Assembly (NCBI GenBank): GCA_029856125.1
Contig: JAHQWJ010000138.1
Coordinates: forward strand, 20,521 to 84,520
Origin: Promethearchaeia archaeon
Lineage (GTDB): Archaea > Asgardarchaeota > Lokiarchaeia > Sigyniarchaeales > SOKP01
Direction: 5' to 3'
Length of the DNA: 64,000 nt
The notes under the pieces: generated by a model
Databases searched by the model: none
The model's input: only the letters and a program-made list of their open reading frames with translations
Told to the model about the DNA's origin: nothing
In this document: positions 28,383-36,944 of the stretch, piece after piece
Position numbering within the stretch: position 1 is the stretch's first letter
Layout of the letters: the number at the start of each line of letters is the position of its first letter
Translations under genes and position numbers: made by a program

Positions 28383-28618
28383 TTAAATTAAGTTGATTGC
28401 GATTTTCATATCTGCTTGAGTCTAAAGGCATTCTAGATACTAGAACAGCATACTTTCTTACGACGTGAGTGTTTTGCTATATCTAGCGCGCAACCTGTAA
28501 GTTCTTTGGCGTATTCTTCCAAATAATCCATTAACTTATCAACTGCGGCTCGACTAACGATTTCGGCTCCCGCTTTTTTCATTAAAGCTCTAAGCGGACT
28601 CCATGCGAATGCTGCCAT
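28383..28618 (-). pseudogene. Second histone copy, frame broken by a 29-bp insertion
   Basis: Up to RRKKV this copy is almost identical to the intact histone (one T-to-E change in YAKELTGC). A 29-bp insertion at 28422-28450 then shifts the frame and yields VCCSSI and a stop at 28433. Removing the insertion restores TQADMKIAINLI and a stop at 28383-28385, so the ancestral gene was complete. As it stands the product is 61 residues without helix 3. It is either a pseudogene or a truncated, possibly dominant-negative, histone. An upstream GTG/TTG-type start would add 17 residues, but the ATG at 28618, with GGAGGAAAT upstream, is the ancestral start. Confidence 0.75.
28422..28450. repeat. 29-bp insertion carrying an inverted repeat
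   Basis: Compared with the intact histone copy, these bases are extra. They contain TTCTAG-ATA-CTAGAA, a perfect 6-bp inverted repeat with a 3-base loop. The insertion contains stop codons on the coding strand. No target-site duplication longer than one or two bases is evident, so the mechanism is unclear. Confidence 0.65.
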
Positions 28619-29060
28619 AATTTTTTTAATTTCCTCCACGGATGTATAATTTTGGTTATTTTCCCGCACTTTTTACAAGTTTGGGTTAAACTCTTTAATT
28701 TTTAATTTTTGTTTAAAAATGTAAAGTATTTAATGTTAAATTGGCATTACTCCTATATAAATGTGTTGGTAGATGATGCGCATCCGAGTAATTTTATCAT
28801 CCCATTTTGGTCGACAAAAAAAATTTGAATTTTTATAGCACGATTTTTTTAGTAGTGAATTCCGATCTCCAAAAATGATCAATTATTGGCATCGATTGGC
28901 AATGTTTACCCAAAGTCAAATTAAGTTTCATACTAATCTGGCTAACATCCTTAGCGTAGGAGATTAAAATATTCTTGTTAATAAAAAATAGAGTAGAGTA
29001 TAATATGAGATTTTAAATATTTAATGTTTTAAAGCCTTGTTTCTGATATTATGCTTTATA

Positions 29061-29528
29061 TCATGTGATTTCAAAATTAGATACCTTAATAATTTTTGTG
29101 ATAGGTTTAACAATTGGTATTAACTTATCAAATTCAAAATAAAAAGCGTTCCAGCATTTTTCAAACCTAATTTCAATTACTTTTATAAGAGAAAATACGA
29201 TTTCTTCTTTATAATATTTTAATTCGCTTATTGATTTCGCTAATCGACCTCTTGCGAGGTGTAAAAAATGTCTAGAATTATCTACATGCTTTAATTTTCC
29301 TTTTGCAACCATGTTATATAATAGTTCCCACGCAGACACGGTACTAGAGTAAATACCGTTTACATCTGAAATCCATAATTTTTTAGTTACATCGTCCAAT
29401 TTCTTACGGGAGTTTAAAAAATCTACGATACCATCTTTTATATCCTCGAGTTCTTGGATATAATCTCTAATCTTCCAAATCCTCTTTATATCATCTTTTC
29501 TATCAATTAATTTTTCTTCGTCACTTAT
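29061..29528 (-). CDS. Unknown helical protein with apparent ATA start
   Basis: The family is not recognised. The frame is open from a stop at 29550 and is protein-like throughout. The first TTG (29399) would remove about 43 well-formed residues. An ATA at 29528 lies six bases after GGTGAT, a strong ribosome-binding site, and would start a product MSDEEK... of 155 residues. The protein is charged and mainly helical (IKRIWKIRDYIQELEDIKDG, then AWELLYNMV). It contains HFLHLARGRLAKSISELKYYKEE, a pattern loosely like HEPN helices. It follows another unknown gene by 44 bp on the same strand, suggesting an operon. Confidence 0.6.
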   Translation of the reverse strand: MSDEEKLIDRKDDIKRIWKIRDYIQELEDIKDGIVDFLNSRKKLDDVTKKLWISDVNGIYSSTVSAWELLYNMVAKGKLKHVDNSRHFLHLARGRLAKSISELKYYKEEIVFSLIKVIEIRFEKCWNAFYFEFDKLIPIVKPITKIIKVSNFEIT

Positions 29529-29572
29529 AATTAAATCACCAAGTCTCGGTCAATCAAGAAAAATCCAATGTT

Positions 29573-30034
29573 TTACAATTCAATTTTTGTTTCGGTAGTA
29601 GCTTTTTCTGCGTAAAAGAAACGTCCTGATCCCATAACATCTACATGTCTAAATGTTATCTCGTGATATGTAAACTGTTGAGACTTAATCTGGTGTCTTA
29701 ATTTTAATGTTCTCATTTGCTGTTTGGAGTAAGACTCAGTAACTTGTATTATTAATTTTCCTAGCTCTGAAACTAACAATTCGTCTTCCGAAGGATAGTA
29801 TTGGTCAGCATCTGCTCCAATCGCAACATTTCCCGTTCGAATTTCTCCAGGATTATTTTCAGCGGCATTCTTATATTTTATAAGATGAGTTACAATAGTT
29901 TTTAGATTATTGATACTAGGTTCTCCGATTTCTCCAAGGATTTTATATACTTTGCTTGGCTTTCTAAGGTAATCTTCAAGTGAGTCCGGAGAAATCTTTG
30001 GTCGATAATCAGGAAACATATTTTTTTCGTTCAT
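29573..30034 (-). CDS. Unknown 153-residue protein
   Basis: I do not recognise the family. The protein is soluble and mixed alpha/beta. An N-terminal region with SLEDYLRKPSKVYKILGEIG is followed by a helix and the glycine-rich TGNVAIGADADQYYPSEDE. A long amphipathic helix (ELLVSELGKLIIQVTESYSK) precedes a basic segment MRTLKLRHQIKSQQF and strands. The tail FRHVDVMGSGRFFYAEKA may be a catalytic or binding loop. It heads a two-gene unit with the ATA-start gene and is divergent from a small GTPase. Confidence 0.6.
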   Translation of the reverse strand: MNEKNMFPDYRPKISPDSLEDYLRKPSKVYKILGEIGEPSINNLKTIVTHLIKYKNAAENNPGEIRTGNVAIGADADQYYPSEDELLVSELGKLIIQVTESYSKQQMRTLKLRHQIKSQQFTYHEITFRHVDVMGSGRFFYAEKATTETKIEL

Positions 30035-30164
30035 AATTTCTATATTTCAATTCGATAATAAAAATTTCTCTCTATTTATTACATAAAGATTTAAAACCAA
30101 TCGTGATGTATATTCCTAGAATCTAATAGATTTTTAAAGCAATTTAAATAGCAGTTGAAAATCA

Positions 30165-30743
30165 ATGTCATTTGAACAAGAAAAACAACCACATTATATC
30201 TTCAAGATATGTCTGCTGGGTCAAGGAGGTGTAGGAAAAACTTGTATAGCGAGAAGGTTATGCTTTGATACGTTCGATGCAAACACACGATTAACGATAG
30301 GGATTGATTTTTACACCTATGACCTCCCGATTATTGTTGACGGAAAGGAAACATATGTCCGCTTATCTCTTTGGGACTTCGGTGGACAGGAACAGTTCAA
30401 GCAAATGTTTAGTTATTATATTCATGGCGCAAACGGAATATTTATGATTTTTAGCTTGTTCAACCTAAATAGCACTCTAATTGGTTTGGATTGGTGGTAT
30501 GAACATCTCATAAAACAGAAGCAAAGCAAAACTCCAAAGTTACTAGTTGGATGTAAAAGTGATTTAACAAAAAAACTGGAAAAAGTTGACGAGTTAGTTA
30601 TAGAAAGCTTTAGGAAAAAACATAATAATGTTGATTTTTTTAAAACTTCTGCTAAGAAAAACTATAACATAAGGGAAATTTTCGTAGAGATGACCAAGAA
30701 CATCTTGGATACTCATGGTTTTAAATACGATAAACTGCTCTAA
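30165..30743 (+). CDS. Ras/Rab-superfamily small GTPase
   Basis: G motifs in order: GQGGVGKT (residues 19-26), RLTIGIDFYTYD as switch I, WDFGGQEQF as G3, VGCKSDL as G4 (Cys in place of Asn) and TSAKK as G5. The single domain has 192 residues. The switch regions differ from those of the GTPase at 22082, so the two likely have different partners. There is no prenylation cysteine at the C-terminus. It is divergent from the unknown two-gene unit with 130 bp between. Confidence 0.9.
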   Translation: MSFEQEKQPHYIFKICLLGQGGVGKTCIARRLCFDTFDANTRLTIGIDFYTYDLPIIVDGKETYVRLSLWDFGGQEQFKQMFSYYIHGANGIFMIFSLFNLNSTLIGLDWWYEHLIKQKQSKTPKLLVGCKSDLTKKLEKVDELVIESFRKKHNNVDFFKTSAKKNYNIREIFVEMTKNILDTHGFKYDKLL

Positions 30744-30759
30744 AAAAACTTCTTAATTT

Positions 30760-31716
30760 TTATATTATAACCACAATTACTCCTAAGATCGTAGTAAGTA
30801 CTCCCAAAAAACCGTATTTAGTAATCTTCTCTTTATTCAACCAATATGTTAGTGGAAGTGAAAATAATGGGCTTGCACTAGCTAATAATGACATCACAAT
30901 GGCTCCAGCCGTGTGAGCCGCCTCAGTGTATAAATATGCTCCTAAAGAAGTACCAATAATAGATGCTATAAGCAGAATAAACCATGTTTTAGAAGGCTTT
31001 CTAAATGAGTAAATGTTTTGTTTACTATTCCCAAAATTGTTTTCTCTCCAAACCATTAACAATAAAATCAACAGAGCAAATGGAAAGCGAATGACATTAC
31101 TAATAATCGAACTTATTCCGTTTGTAACTAAGATTTGATCAATTTGATTCGTCACATAATCAATTATGACAAGACCAATAGCCCATCCAAGCGAAGCAAT
31201 TAAAGCGTAAACAATCGGGATAAAAGAAGTGTGATAACTTAATTTTTGAGGGTGAATTTCCGAGTCTAGTGGGTTTTTGTTTTCAGCTTTCATTTTGGAT
31301 TTCCCTATCACTATGATCCCTAACCCAATAAGAACAATCGATAGAATTATCTTAGATTCAAAAGCACGATTTAGAAAAATTAGTGATAGAATAACGGTAA
31401 ATATAGGAAATGTCATTGATATCGCTAAAGCAAGCGTAGTACCAAGTTCTTTTTGCGCTTTAAAATACGCTGTGTCTCCAATTACTTGTCCAAAAAGAAA
31501 ACTTAGGAAAGTTATTACCCATAAATTCCATGGCAATAAGAATATATACGTAAAAATACCTAAAATAACAGCTAATACTATAAATGTTAAAGTTCCAATA
31601 GCTGTTCGAAAAAAGTTAATAAAAACAGGGCTAGCATACCGCTCAGTTTTTCGAAAGAGGACATTTGATACTACAAAAGTTAAGACTGCGAGAATTGCGA
31701 TTAATTCTCCAGTCAT
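30760..31716 (-). CDS. EamA-type DMT permease
   Basis: Ten hydrophobic segments are arranged as two EamA repeats separated by a short charged loop near residue 140 (KSKMKAENKNPLD). Each repeat ends in the typical short helix motif, here FLNRAF and WLNKEKITK followed by a glycine-rich final helix. Such proteins export metabolites or exchange solutes. The start overlaps the end of the acyl-CoA synthetase gene by four bases, so the two are probably co-translated. Confidence 0.8.
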   Translation of the reverse strand: MTGELIAILAVLTFVVSNVLFRKTERYASPVFINFFRTAIGTLTFIVLAVILGIFTYIFLLPWNLWVITFLSFLFGQVIGDTAYFKAQKELGTTLALAISMTFPIFTVILSLIFLNRAFESKIILSIVLIGLGIIVIGKSKMKAENKNPLDSEIHPQKLSYHTSFIPIVYALIASLGWAIGLVIIDYVTNQIDQILVTNGISSIISNVIRFPFALLILLLMVWRENNFGNSKQNIYSFRKPSKTWFILLIASIIGTSLGAYLYTEAAHTAGAIVMSLLASASPLFSLPLTYWLNKEKITKYGFLGVLTTILGVIVVII

Positions 31717-33149
31717 AAAATTACTTTCCTCTTTTTAGCATATTCGTACAACTTCAAAAACGATCTAGCTGCGCGTTCTATTGATTCGTATACCAAAAAT
31801 CCATCACTTTTTAGTTTATTGGATAAAATCTCCCGGGATTCGCTAGGATACTGTGGCAATATAATCACAAATATTTTATCTAAAGATTCTGCATGCTTCC
31901 TAATTCCAAGTAAATTGATATAAAAATTCTTAAATTTATCATCCTCCAAATCCCTCCAAGCATCAGTTACTATCATTACTAAATCGATCGTATCATCTAT
32001 TGCTGCCTTACAGACTTCCAAATAGACCTTACTTGAAATAATCCAAGGCATATCTAAAGGATTAGATAAACTCCCAACCCTAATAGGGTATATCTGTTTT
32101 AGTGCCTCTAACTTTTTTCCTGATATAATCGGTAGGCTCAAACCTAATTCAGTTAAAATATCAGTAGCTAAAATTCCAAAACCTCCAGACCATAAAACTA
32201 CTAAAACATTTTTATATTTAGGATACTCTATCTCTTTTTTTCTTTCTTTATAATTTTGTATATTCGTGGAAAATAAGTAAGTATAATCAATTAGCTCATC
32301 TAAAGATGGTGGAACGTCAATAATTGGTGTCTGTTTGAATATTGCTTTCCAAATATTAGCTTTTGAAGCCAAGGAGCCCGTGTGAGTTAAAACTGCTGCC
32401 TGACCTCTCTCAGTTCTTCCTCCGCGCATAAAGAGTACGGGTTTCTTCATATTTTTTAAAACTTCTAAGAGCCTTCTTCCCTCATTTTTTTGTAAAACAG
32501 GCAAACCCTCGAAGTAAACGCAAATCACTTGCGTTTCATTGTCATTATTTAAGTATTGTAAGAATTCAGAAACTTGAATATCAACGCAGTTTCCTACGCT
32601 TGCCCCTTTCGAAAATCTTAAATTGTATCTTCGAGTACCAAATTTAACCATCTTAGAATGTAAATCTCCGGACTGAAAGATTAATCCTACATCCCCATTT
32701 TCTGTAGGAAAAGAGGAGTAATATGCTATTTTTCCTCGTGGGCAATACAAACCCATACAATTTGGACCTATGCTTCTCGTAGAGGGATAGGCATTAAGGA
32801 TTTCTTTAATTTTCCTTTCAATAATAGCACCTTTTTCGTCAAATTCTCCAGTGCCCGCTGTAAAAATATGAATAAACTTAATTGTCTTACGGGATAATAT
32901 ATATGATAATTCCTTAATCAAATTGTCTCTTCTAACGGATAAAATAACGAGATCGATCGAATCAACAGGAACATCATCAACAGATTTTAAACATTTTAAG
33001 CCTAAAATTTCTTCAACTTTAGTAGAAACGAGATAGAGATTTTCCAAATTGTATCCTTGTCTAATAAATCCATCTACAAAAAAAGAAATTTTGGGCTTTG
33101 CATCATATATTAGGACATTTTTTGGTTTAAACAATCGTTCAAATGACAT
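31713..33149 (-). CDS. NDP-forming acyl-CoA synthetase, alpha subunit-like
   Basis: The domain order is a CoA-binding Rossmann domain (residues about 5-130, with SIGPNCMGLY) and a succinyl-CoA ligase-like domain (FQSGDLHSKMV). HTGS at residues 256-259 follows; His256 corresponds to the phosphorylated His257 of characterised archaeal enzymes. The family converts acyl-CoA, ADP or GDP and phosphate to acid, NTP and CoA. The ATP-grasp beta domain is absent from the 478-residue product and from its neighbours, so a partner must be encoded elsewhere. The ATG at 33149 follows the upstream stop; a TTG at 33170 overlapping that stop is the alternative. Confidence 0.85.
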   Translation of the reverse strand: MSFERLFKPKNVLIYDAKPKISFFVDGFIRQGYNLENLYLVSTKVEEILGLKCLKSVDDVPVDSIDLVILSVRRDNLIKELSYILSRKTIKFIHIFTAGTGEFDEKGAIIERKIKEILNAYPSTRSIGPNCMGLYCPRGKIAYYSSFPTENGDVGLIFQSGDLHSKMVKFGTRRYNLRFSKGASVGNCVDIQVSEFLQYLNNDNETQVICVYFEGLPVLQKNEGRRLLEVLKNMKKPVLFMRGGRTERGQAAVLTHTGSLASKANIWKAIFKQTPIIDVPPSLDELIDYTYLFSTNIQNYKERKKEIEYPKYKNVLVVLWSGGFGILATDILTELGLSLPIISGKKLEALKQIYPIRVGSLSNPLDMPWIISSKVYLEVCKAAIDDTIDLVMIVTDAWRDLEDDKFKNFYINLLGIRKHAESLDKIFVIILPQYPSESREILSNKLKSDGFLVYESIERAARSFLKLYEYAKKRKVIL

Positions 33150-33153
33150 TTCT

Positions 33154-33765
33154 TCATTTCTTACTTCCAATTATTTCCCCTAATTCTTCTTTTAAATAAG
33201 TATTACAGTTATAACAATATTTTGGTTTTGAATCGAATTTAGCTCCACATTGAGGGCATTCTGATCTATTTTTTAATTCGATATCCATTATATCTACTTT
33301 CTTCTCTTCATTTCTAATTAATTTTAAGAGTAAAGATAATCCTATGGAAACTATTACGAGTGTAATCGCTAGCGCGATAGTTTCGACTAAAAAAGTTGGG
33401 AAAATAGAGTTAAATGATGTTATTGAATACCTCCAATAGAAAACATAAAAAAAGAAATTAGGAAAAAAGAACGTTGTTAAATTCATTGAATAAACTTTTC
33501 TGAAATTGTTAAAAATTAGAATAGGTAATAACGATACAATTACCCATGTAATGTTTATGAATAAAAAACCATGAATTGTGTTATATAAAATAATGTTTGC
33601 AAGAAATTGGATAATAAATTGTTGTTCCCCTGCTCTAGGGTCAATACTCAAATCAAAATTAATTTGAATCCGATAGTTGAATATCGCGCTAGATATCAGT
33701 AAAATCAATATTTGAATGCAGAATACCATTAATTTACTTTTAAATAGCGACTTTATCTTCATCAT
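33154..33765 (-). CDS. Membrane protein with C-terminal zinc ribbon
   Basis: Four hydrophobic segments (residues about 10-155) are followed by a cytosolic zinc ribbon CPQCGAKF...CYNC near residues 177-195. The family is unknown. Its position immediately before the acyl-CoA synthetase and the EamA permease suggests a three-gene operon. The zinc ribbon may bind a protein or nucleic acid partner at the membrane. The gene is divergent from rpoA1. Confidence 0.65.
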   Translation of the reverse strand: MMKIKSLFKSKLMVFCIQILILLISSAIFNYRIQINFDLSIDPRAGEQQFIIQFLANIILYNTIHGFLFINITWVIVSLLPILIFNNFRKVYSMNLTTFFFPNFFFYVFYWRYSITSFNSIFPTFLVETIALAITLVIVSIGLSLLLKLIRNEEKKVDIMDIELKNRSECPQCGAKFDSKPKYCYNCNTYLKEELGEIIGSKK

Positions 33766-33773
33766 TGCTTGAG

Positions 33774-33824
33774 CTATAAAATAAACTACTTGATATACAT
33801 CTATAAAATAAACTACTTGATATA
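33774..33824. repeat. 27-bp tandem direct repeat before rpoA1
   Basis: CTATAAAATAAACTACTTGATATA occurs at 33774 and again at 33801, a period of 27 bp. It lies in the divergent spacer between the zinc-ribbon membrane protein and rpoA1. Each copy has a TATA-like core, so it may hold promoter or operator sites for the minus-strand operon. Confidence 0.7.
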
Positions 33825-33942
33825 AAGTAAATAGAAAAATTTTTAATATTTGTTTATTTATTCTCTTTATAGTGCAGAACTTGTTAACTTATTCTTTATT
33901 GTTTTATTGTATTAATTCAAAAATTGAGGTTATTTTAGATTT

Positions 33943-36915
33943 ATGAGTTATTCATTCAGTCGAACTAAATTAGTTGAAAAAATTAAATTCGGATTATTAA
34001 GTCCCGATGAAATTAGAAAAATGTCTGCTGCCAGGATAATTACAGCAGATACTTACGATGAAGATGGTTTACCTATTCCCAGTGGCCTTATGGATCAACG
34101 GTTAGGGACTATAGAGCCGGGACAGAGGTGTCAGACTTGTGGTAACCTTGTTAGTAATTGTATGGGGCACTTTGGTCATATAGAATTAGCAAGGCCCGTT
34201 ATTCATGTCGGCTATTCGAAAAAAGTCCTTAAAGTCCTAAGAAGCATCTGTCCTGAATGTTCAAGGTTAATGTTAACAGATGAAGAAATGGAAACATTTC
34301 GGCAAGGACAAATGAAGCACCGTAGAATTTTCTTTGAAGATGATGAAGAAGCTACAAAGAATGTGTTTAAACAGGCAAGAAAAAGTAAAATTTGTCCGTA
34401 TTGTGGTGCAAAAAAGAAAAAAATTGTAATAGAAAAACCTACTACTTTTTATGAAGAAGAAGAAACTAAGGGCTCTCGAAGGATTACTCCTATTGAAATA
34501 CTAGAACGTCTTAAAAAAATGACAGACAACGACCTTAGGATTTTAGGAGTATCCCCTGAAAATGCGAGACTTGAATGGGTAATATTTACAGTATTACCAA
34601 TTCCACCTGTTTGTGCTCGACCTTCTATTACGTTAGATAGTGGAATTAGATCTGAAGATGATTTAACTCACAAGTTAGTTGATGTTATTCGTATTAACCA
34701 AAGACTTAGAGAAAATATTGATGCAGGCGCACCTCATCTAATCGTTGAGGATTTATGGGAATTACTTCAGTATCATATTACAACTTATTTCGATAATCAG
34801 GTTTCTGGAATTCCACCAGCGAGACATCGATCAGGGAGAGCGTTAAGAACTCTTACACAAAGATTAAAAGGGAAGGAAGGAAGGTTTAGAAGCAACTTAA
34901 GTGGAAAAAGAGTTGATTTTTCCGCACGCTCTGTAATTTCTCCAAACCCTTTCATTAGCATTAATGATGTAGGTGTACCAATGGAAATTGCTAAAATTTT
35001 AACTATACCTACAAATATAAACGATTGGAACATCGAAGAAATGAAACAACTCGTTCTTAATGGACCCTTTCATCATCCAGGAGCAAATTACATAATTAGA
35101 AGCGATCGTAGAAGGATAGATTTACGATACGTCAAGAATCGTAAAATAATTTCAGAAATGCTTGCTCCAGGATATACCGTTGAACGGCATTTAGCTGATG
35201 GTGATTTGGTTTTGTTTAATCGACAACCATCCCTTCATAGAATGTCTATTATGGCTCACGAGGTTAAAATAATGGATGGTCGAACTTTTAGGTTAAATTT
35301 AACGGTTTGCCCACCTTATAACGCCGACTTTGATGGTGATGAGATGAACTTGCATGTCCCACAAAGCGAAGAGGCTCGAACTGAAGCCGAACTGCTACTG
35401 AAAGTGCAAAATCATATATTATCTCCGAGATTTGGCGGTCCAATTCTGGGAGGAATTCAAGACTTTATTTCCTCTGTTTTCCAATTTACTAGTTTAGACT
35501 CACTTTATAACAGAAAAGACGCGTTAAAATTACTTTATATGGGGGATGTCTTTACTACTAAACCAGAATTTAGTTTAGACGATGTTACTCCAATTAAAAC
35601 CGATCCTGAGAAATATTACTCGGGAAAGCAAATTTTTAGCACTCTTTTTCCGAACGATTTGAATATAAAAGTAAAATCGAAATTTTGTAAAAAATGTGAA
35701 GTTTGTAAGGAAGAAGGTTGTGAATACGATGCTTATGTGGTAATTAAAAACGGTATTCTTATAACGGGAACTATTGACGAAAACTCATTCGGTGCTATGC
35801 AATCTAATAGTATTCTACAGCGTGTAATTAAGGATCATGGAAACGCGCGAGGAAGAGAATTTTTAGACAACGCCACAAAAATGTTATTGTACGTTATTCG
35901 TCAGAATGGAATGACTATGGGATTGGATGAAGTTTATGTCTATGGTGAAGCTTATGACAAAATTCTGAAAATTTTAAAAGATGTTGATATTGAAGCAAAA
36001 AAACTTATCAAAGCGTATAGAGAAGATGACACAACGGTTTTGAGAAGAGCCCCCGGACGTTCTATGCGCGAAACACTTGAACTTAGAATACGACAAATAT
36101 TAGCAGAAGCGAGAAAAATGGCAGAAGAAACCGCAGCTCACCATATTGGAGACGAAGCTCATTCAGTAATTATGACAAAGTCGGGAGCAAGAGGAAACAT
36201 CTTAAATTTAGGACAAATGTCCGCTGTAGTAGGCCAACAGGCAATAAGAGGTGAAAGAATCAATAGAGGATATAGTTCAAGAACTCTTCCACATTTTAAA
36301 CAAGACGACTTAACACCTAAAGCAAGAGGTTTTGTTGAGAGTTCTTACCGAAAAGGACTAAATCCCGAAGAATTCTTTTTTCATGCTATGGGTGGTCGAG
36401 AAGGTTTAGTAGATACTGCTGTTCGTACCTCTACTAGTGGGTATATGCAAAGACGGTTGGTAAACGCTTTACAAGACATGATTGTCGAAAATGATGGGAC
36501 TGTAAGAAATAGTGATAAAAATATTATCCAATTCCACTATGGTGACGATGGTATAGATCCTATGCATACCGATCATTCTGATGCGGTAAACCTTGATGTT
36601 CTTCTGCTCAAAGCTAAAGCACTTGATTTAAACGAAATTCGTGAGGAAATCAAAAAAAATCCAAAACCTAAAGTTACATCTAAAACAACAACAACCAAAA
36701 AACCTTCCGCTAAAAAACCTCCCGCTAAAAAACCTACACCTAAAAAACCTATCAAGAATTCACCTGAAAAACAAGAAAAAGCAGATAAGAAAGATCAAGC
36801 GCTCAGTGAAGAAGAATTGAGGGAATTGTATAACACAGAGACAGGTAAAAACGCAGAATGGAGAGGGAAGCTCACAAAAGGATATTTAGAGTGGAAAAAA
36901 GAAAGATTAGGATAA
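33943..36915 (+). CDS. rpoA1: DNA-directed RNA polymerase subunit Rpo1N (A')
   Basis: This is the N-terminal part of the largest polymerase subunit. The zinc sites CQTCGNLVSNCMGHFGH and CPYCGAKK are near residues 62-75 and 150. The catalytic NADFDGD (residues 460-466) supplies Asp462, Asp464 and Asp466 for metal A. The bridge-helix region GGREGLVDTAVRTS is near residue 820. After the conserved core a Lys/Pro/Thr-rich stretch (about 908-950) leads to a 40-residue charged module. This tail is longer than is usual in archaea. The rpoH and rpoB genes that often precede rpoA1 are absent; rpoA1 begins the operon here. A GAGG-type ribosome-binding site precedes the ATG. Confidence 0.97.
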   Translation: MSYSFSRTKLVEKIKFGLLSPDEIRKMSAARIITADTYDEDGLPIPSGLMDQRLGTIEPGQRCQTCGNLVSNCMGHFGHIELARPVIHVGYSKKVLKVLRSICPECSRLMLTDEEMETFRQGQMKHRRIFFEDDEEATKNVFKQARKSKICPYCGAKKKKIVIEKPTTFYEEEETKGSRRITPIEILERLKKMTDNDLRILGVSPENARLEWVIFTVLPIPPVCARPSITLDSGIRSEDDLTHKLVDVIRINQRLRENIDAGAPHLIVEDLWELLQYHITTYFDNQVSGIPPARHRSGRALRTLTQRLKGKEGRFRSNLSGKRVDFSARSVISPNPFISINDVGVPMEIAKILTIPTNINDWNIEEMKQLVLNGPFHHPGANYIIRSDRRRIDLRYVKNRKIISEMLAPGYTVERHLADGDLVLFNRQPSLHRMSIMAHEVKIMDGRTFRLNLTVCPPYNADFDGDEMNLHVPQSEEARTEAELLLKVQNHILSPRFGGPILGGIQDFISSVFQFTSLDSLYNRKDALKLLYMGDVFTTKPEFSLDDVTPIKTDPEKYYSGKQIFSTLFPNDLNIKVKSKFCKKCEVCKEEGCEYDAYVVIKNGILITGTIDENSFGAMQSNSILQRVIKDHGNARGREFLDNATKMLLYVIRQNGMTMGLDEVYVYGEAYDKILKILKDVDIEAKKLIKAYREDDTTVLRRAPGRSMRETLELRIRQILAEARKMAEETAAHHIGDEAHSVIMTKSGARGNILNLGQMSAVVGQQAIRGERINRGYSSRTLPHFKQDDLTPKARGFVESSYRKGLNPEEFFFHAMGGREGLVDTAVRTSTSGYMQRRLVNALQDMIVENDGTVRNSDKNIIQFHYGDDGIDPMHTDHSDAVNLDVLLLKAKALDLNEIREEIKKNPKPKVTSKTTTTKKPSAKKPPAKKPTPKKPIKNSPEKQEKADKKDQALSEEELRELYNTETGKNAEWRGKLTKGYLEWKKERLG

Positions 36916-36944
36916 TTTATTAAATTTTATAAAGGTCAAATGAA

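Larger units (their letters stand above)
28318..29040. repeat. Duplicated histone block, copy 2
   Basis: This is the partner of 27293-27982, containing a disrupted histone copy, its leader and distal upstream sequence. The promoter element, the CCCGCACTTTTTACAAG leader segment and the GGTCGAC site are kept. The upstream 390 bp (28670-29060) hold only this conserved non-coding sequence and no gene. The direct orientation of the copies fits a tandem duplication. Confidence 0.8.

Noticed and set aside
26937..29050. Integrated mobile element or CRISPR around the repeated histone region
   Set aside because: The repeats are two long copies of a host gene region. There is no transposase, integrase, terminal inverted repeat or short regularly spaced repeat.
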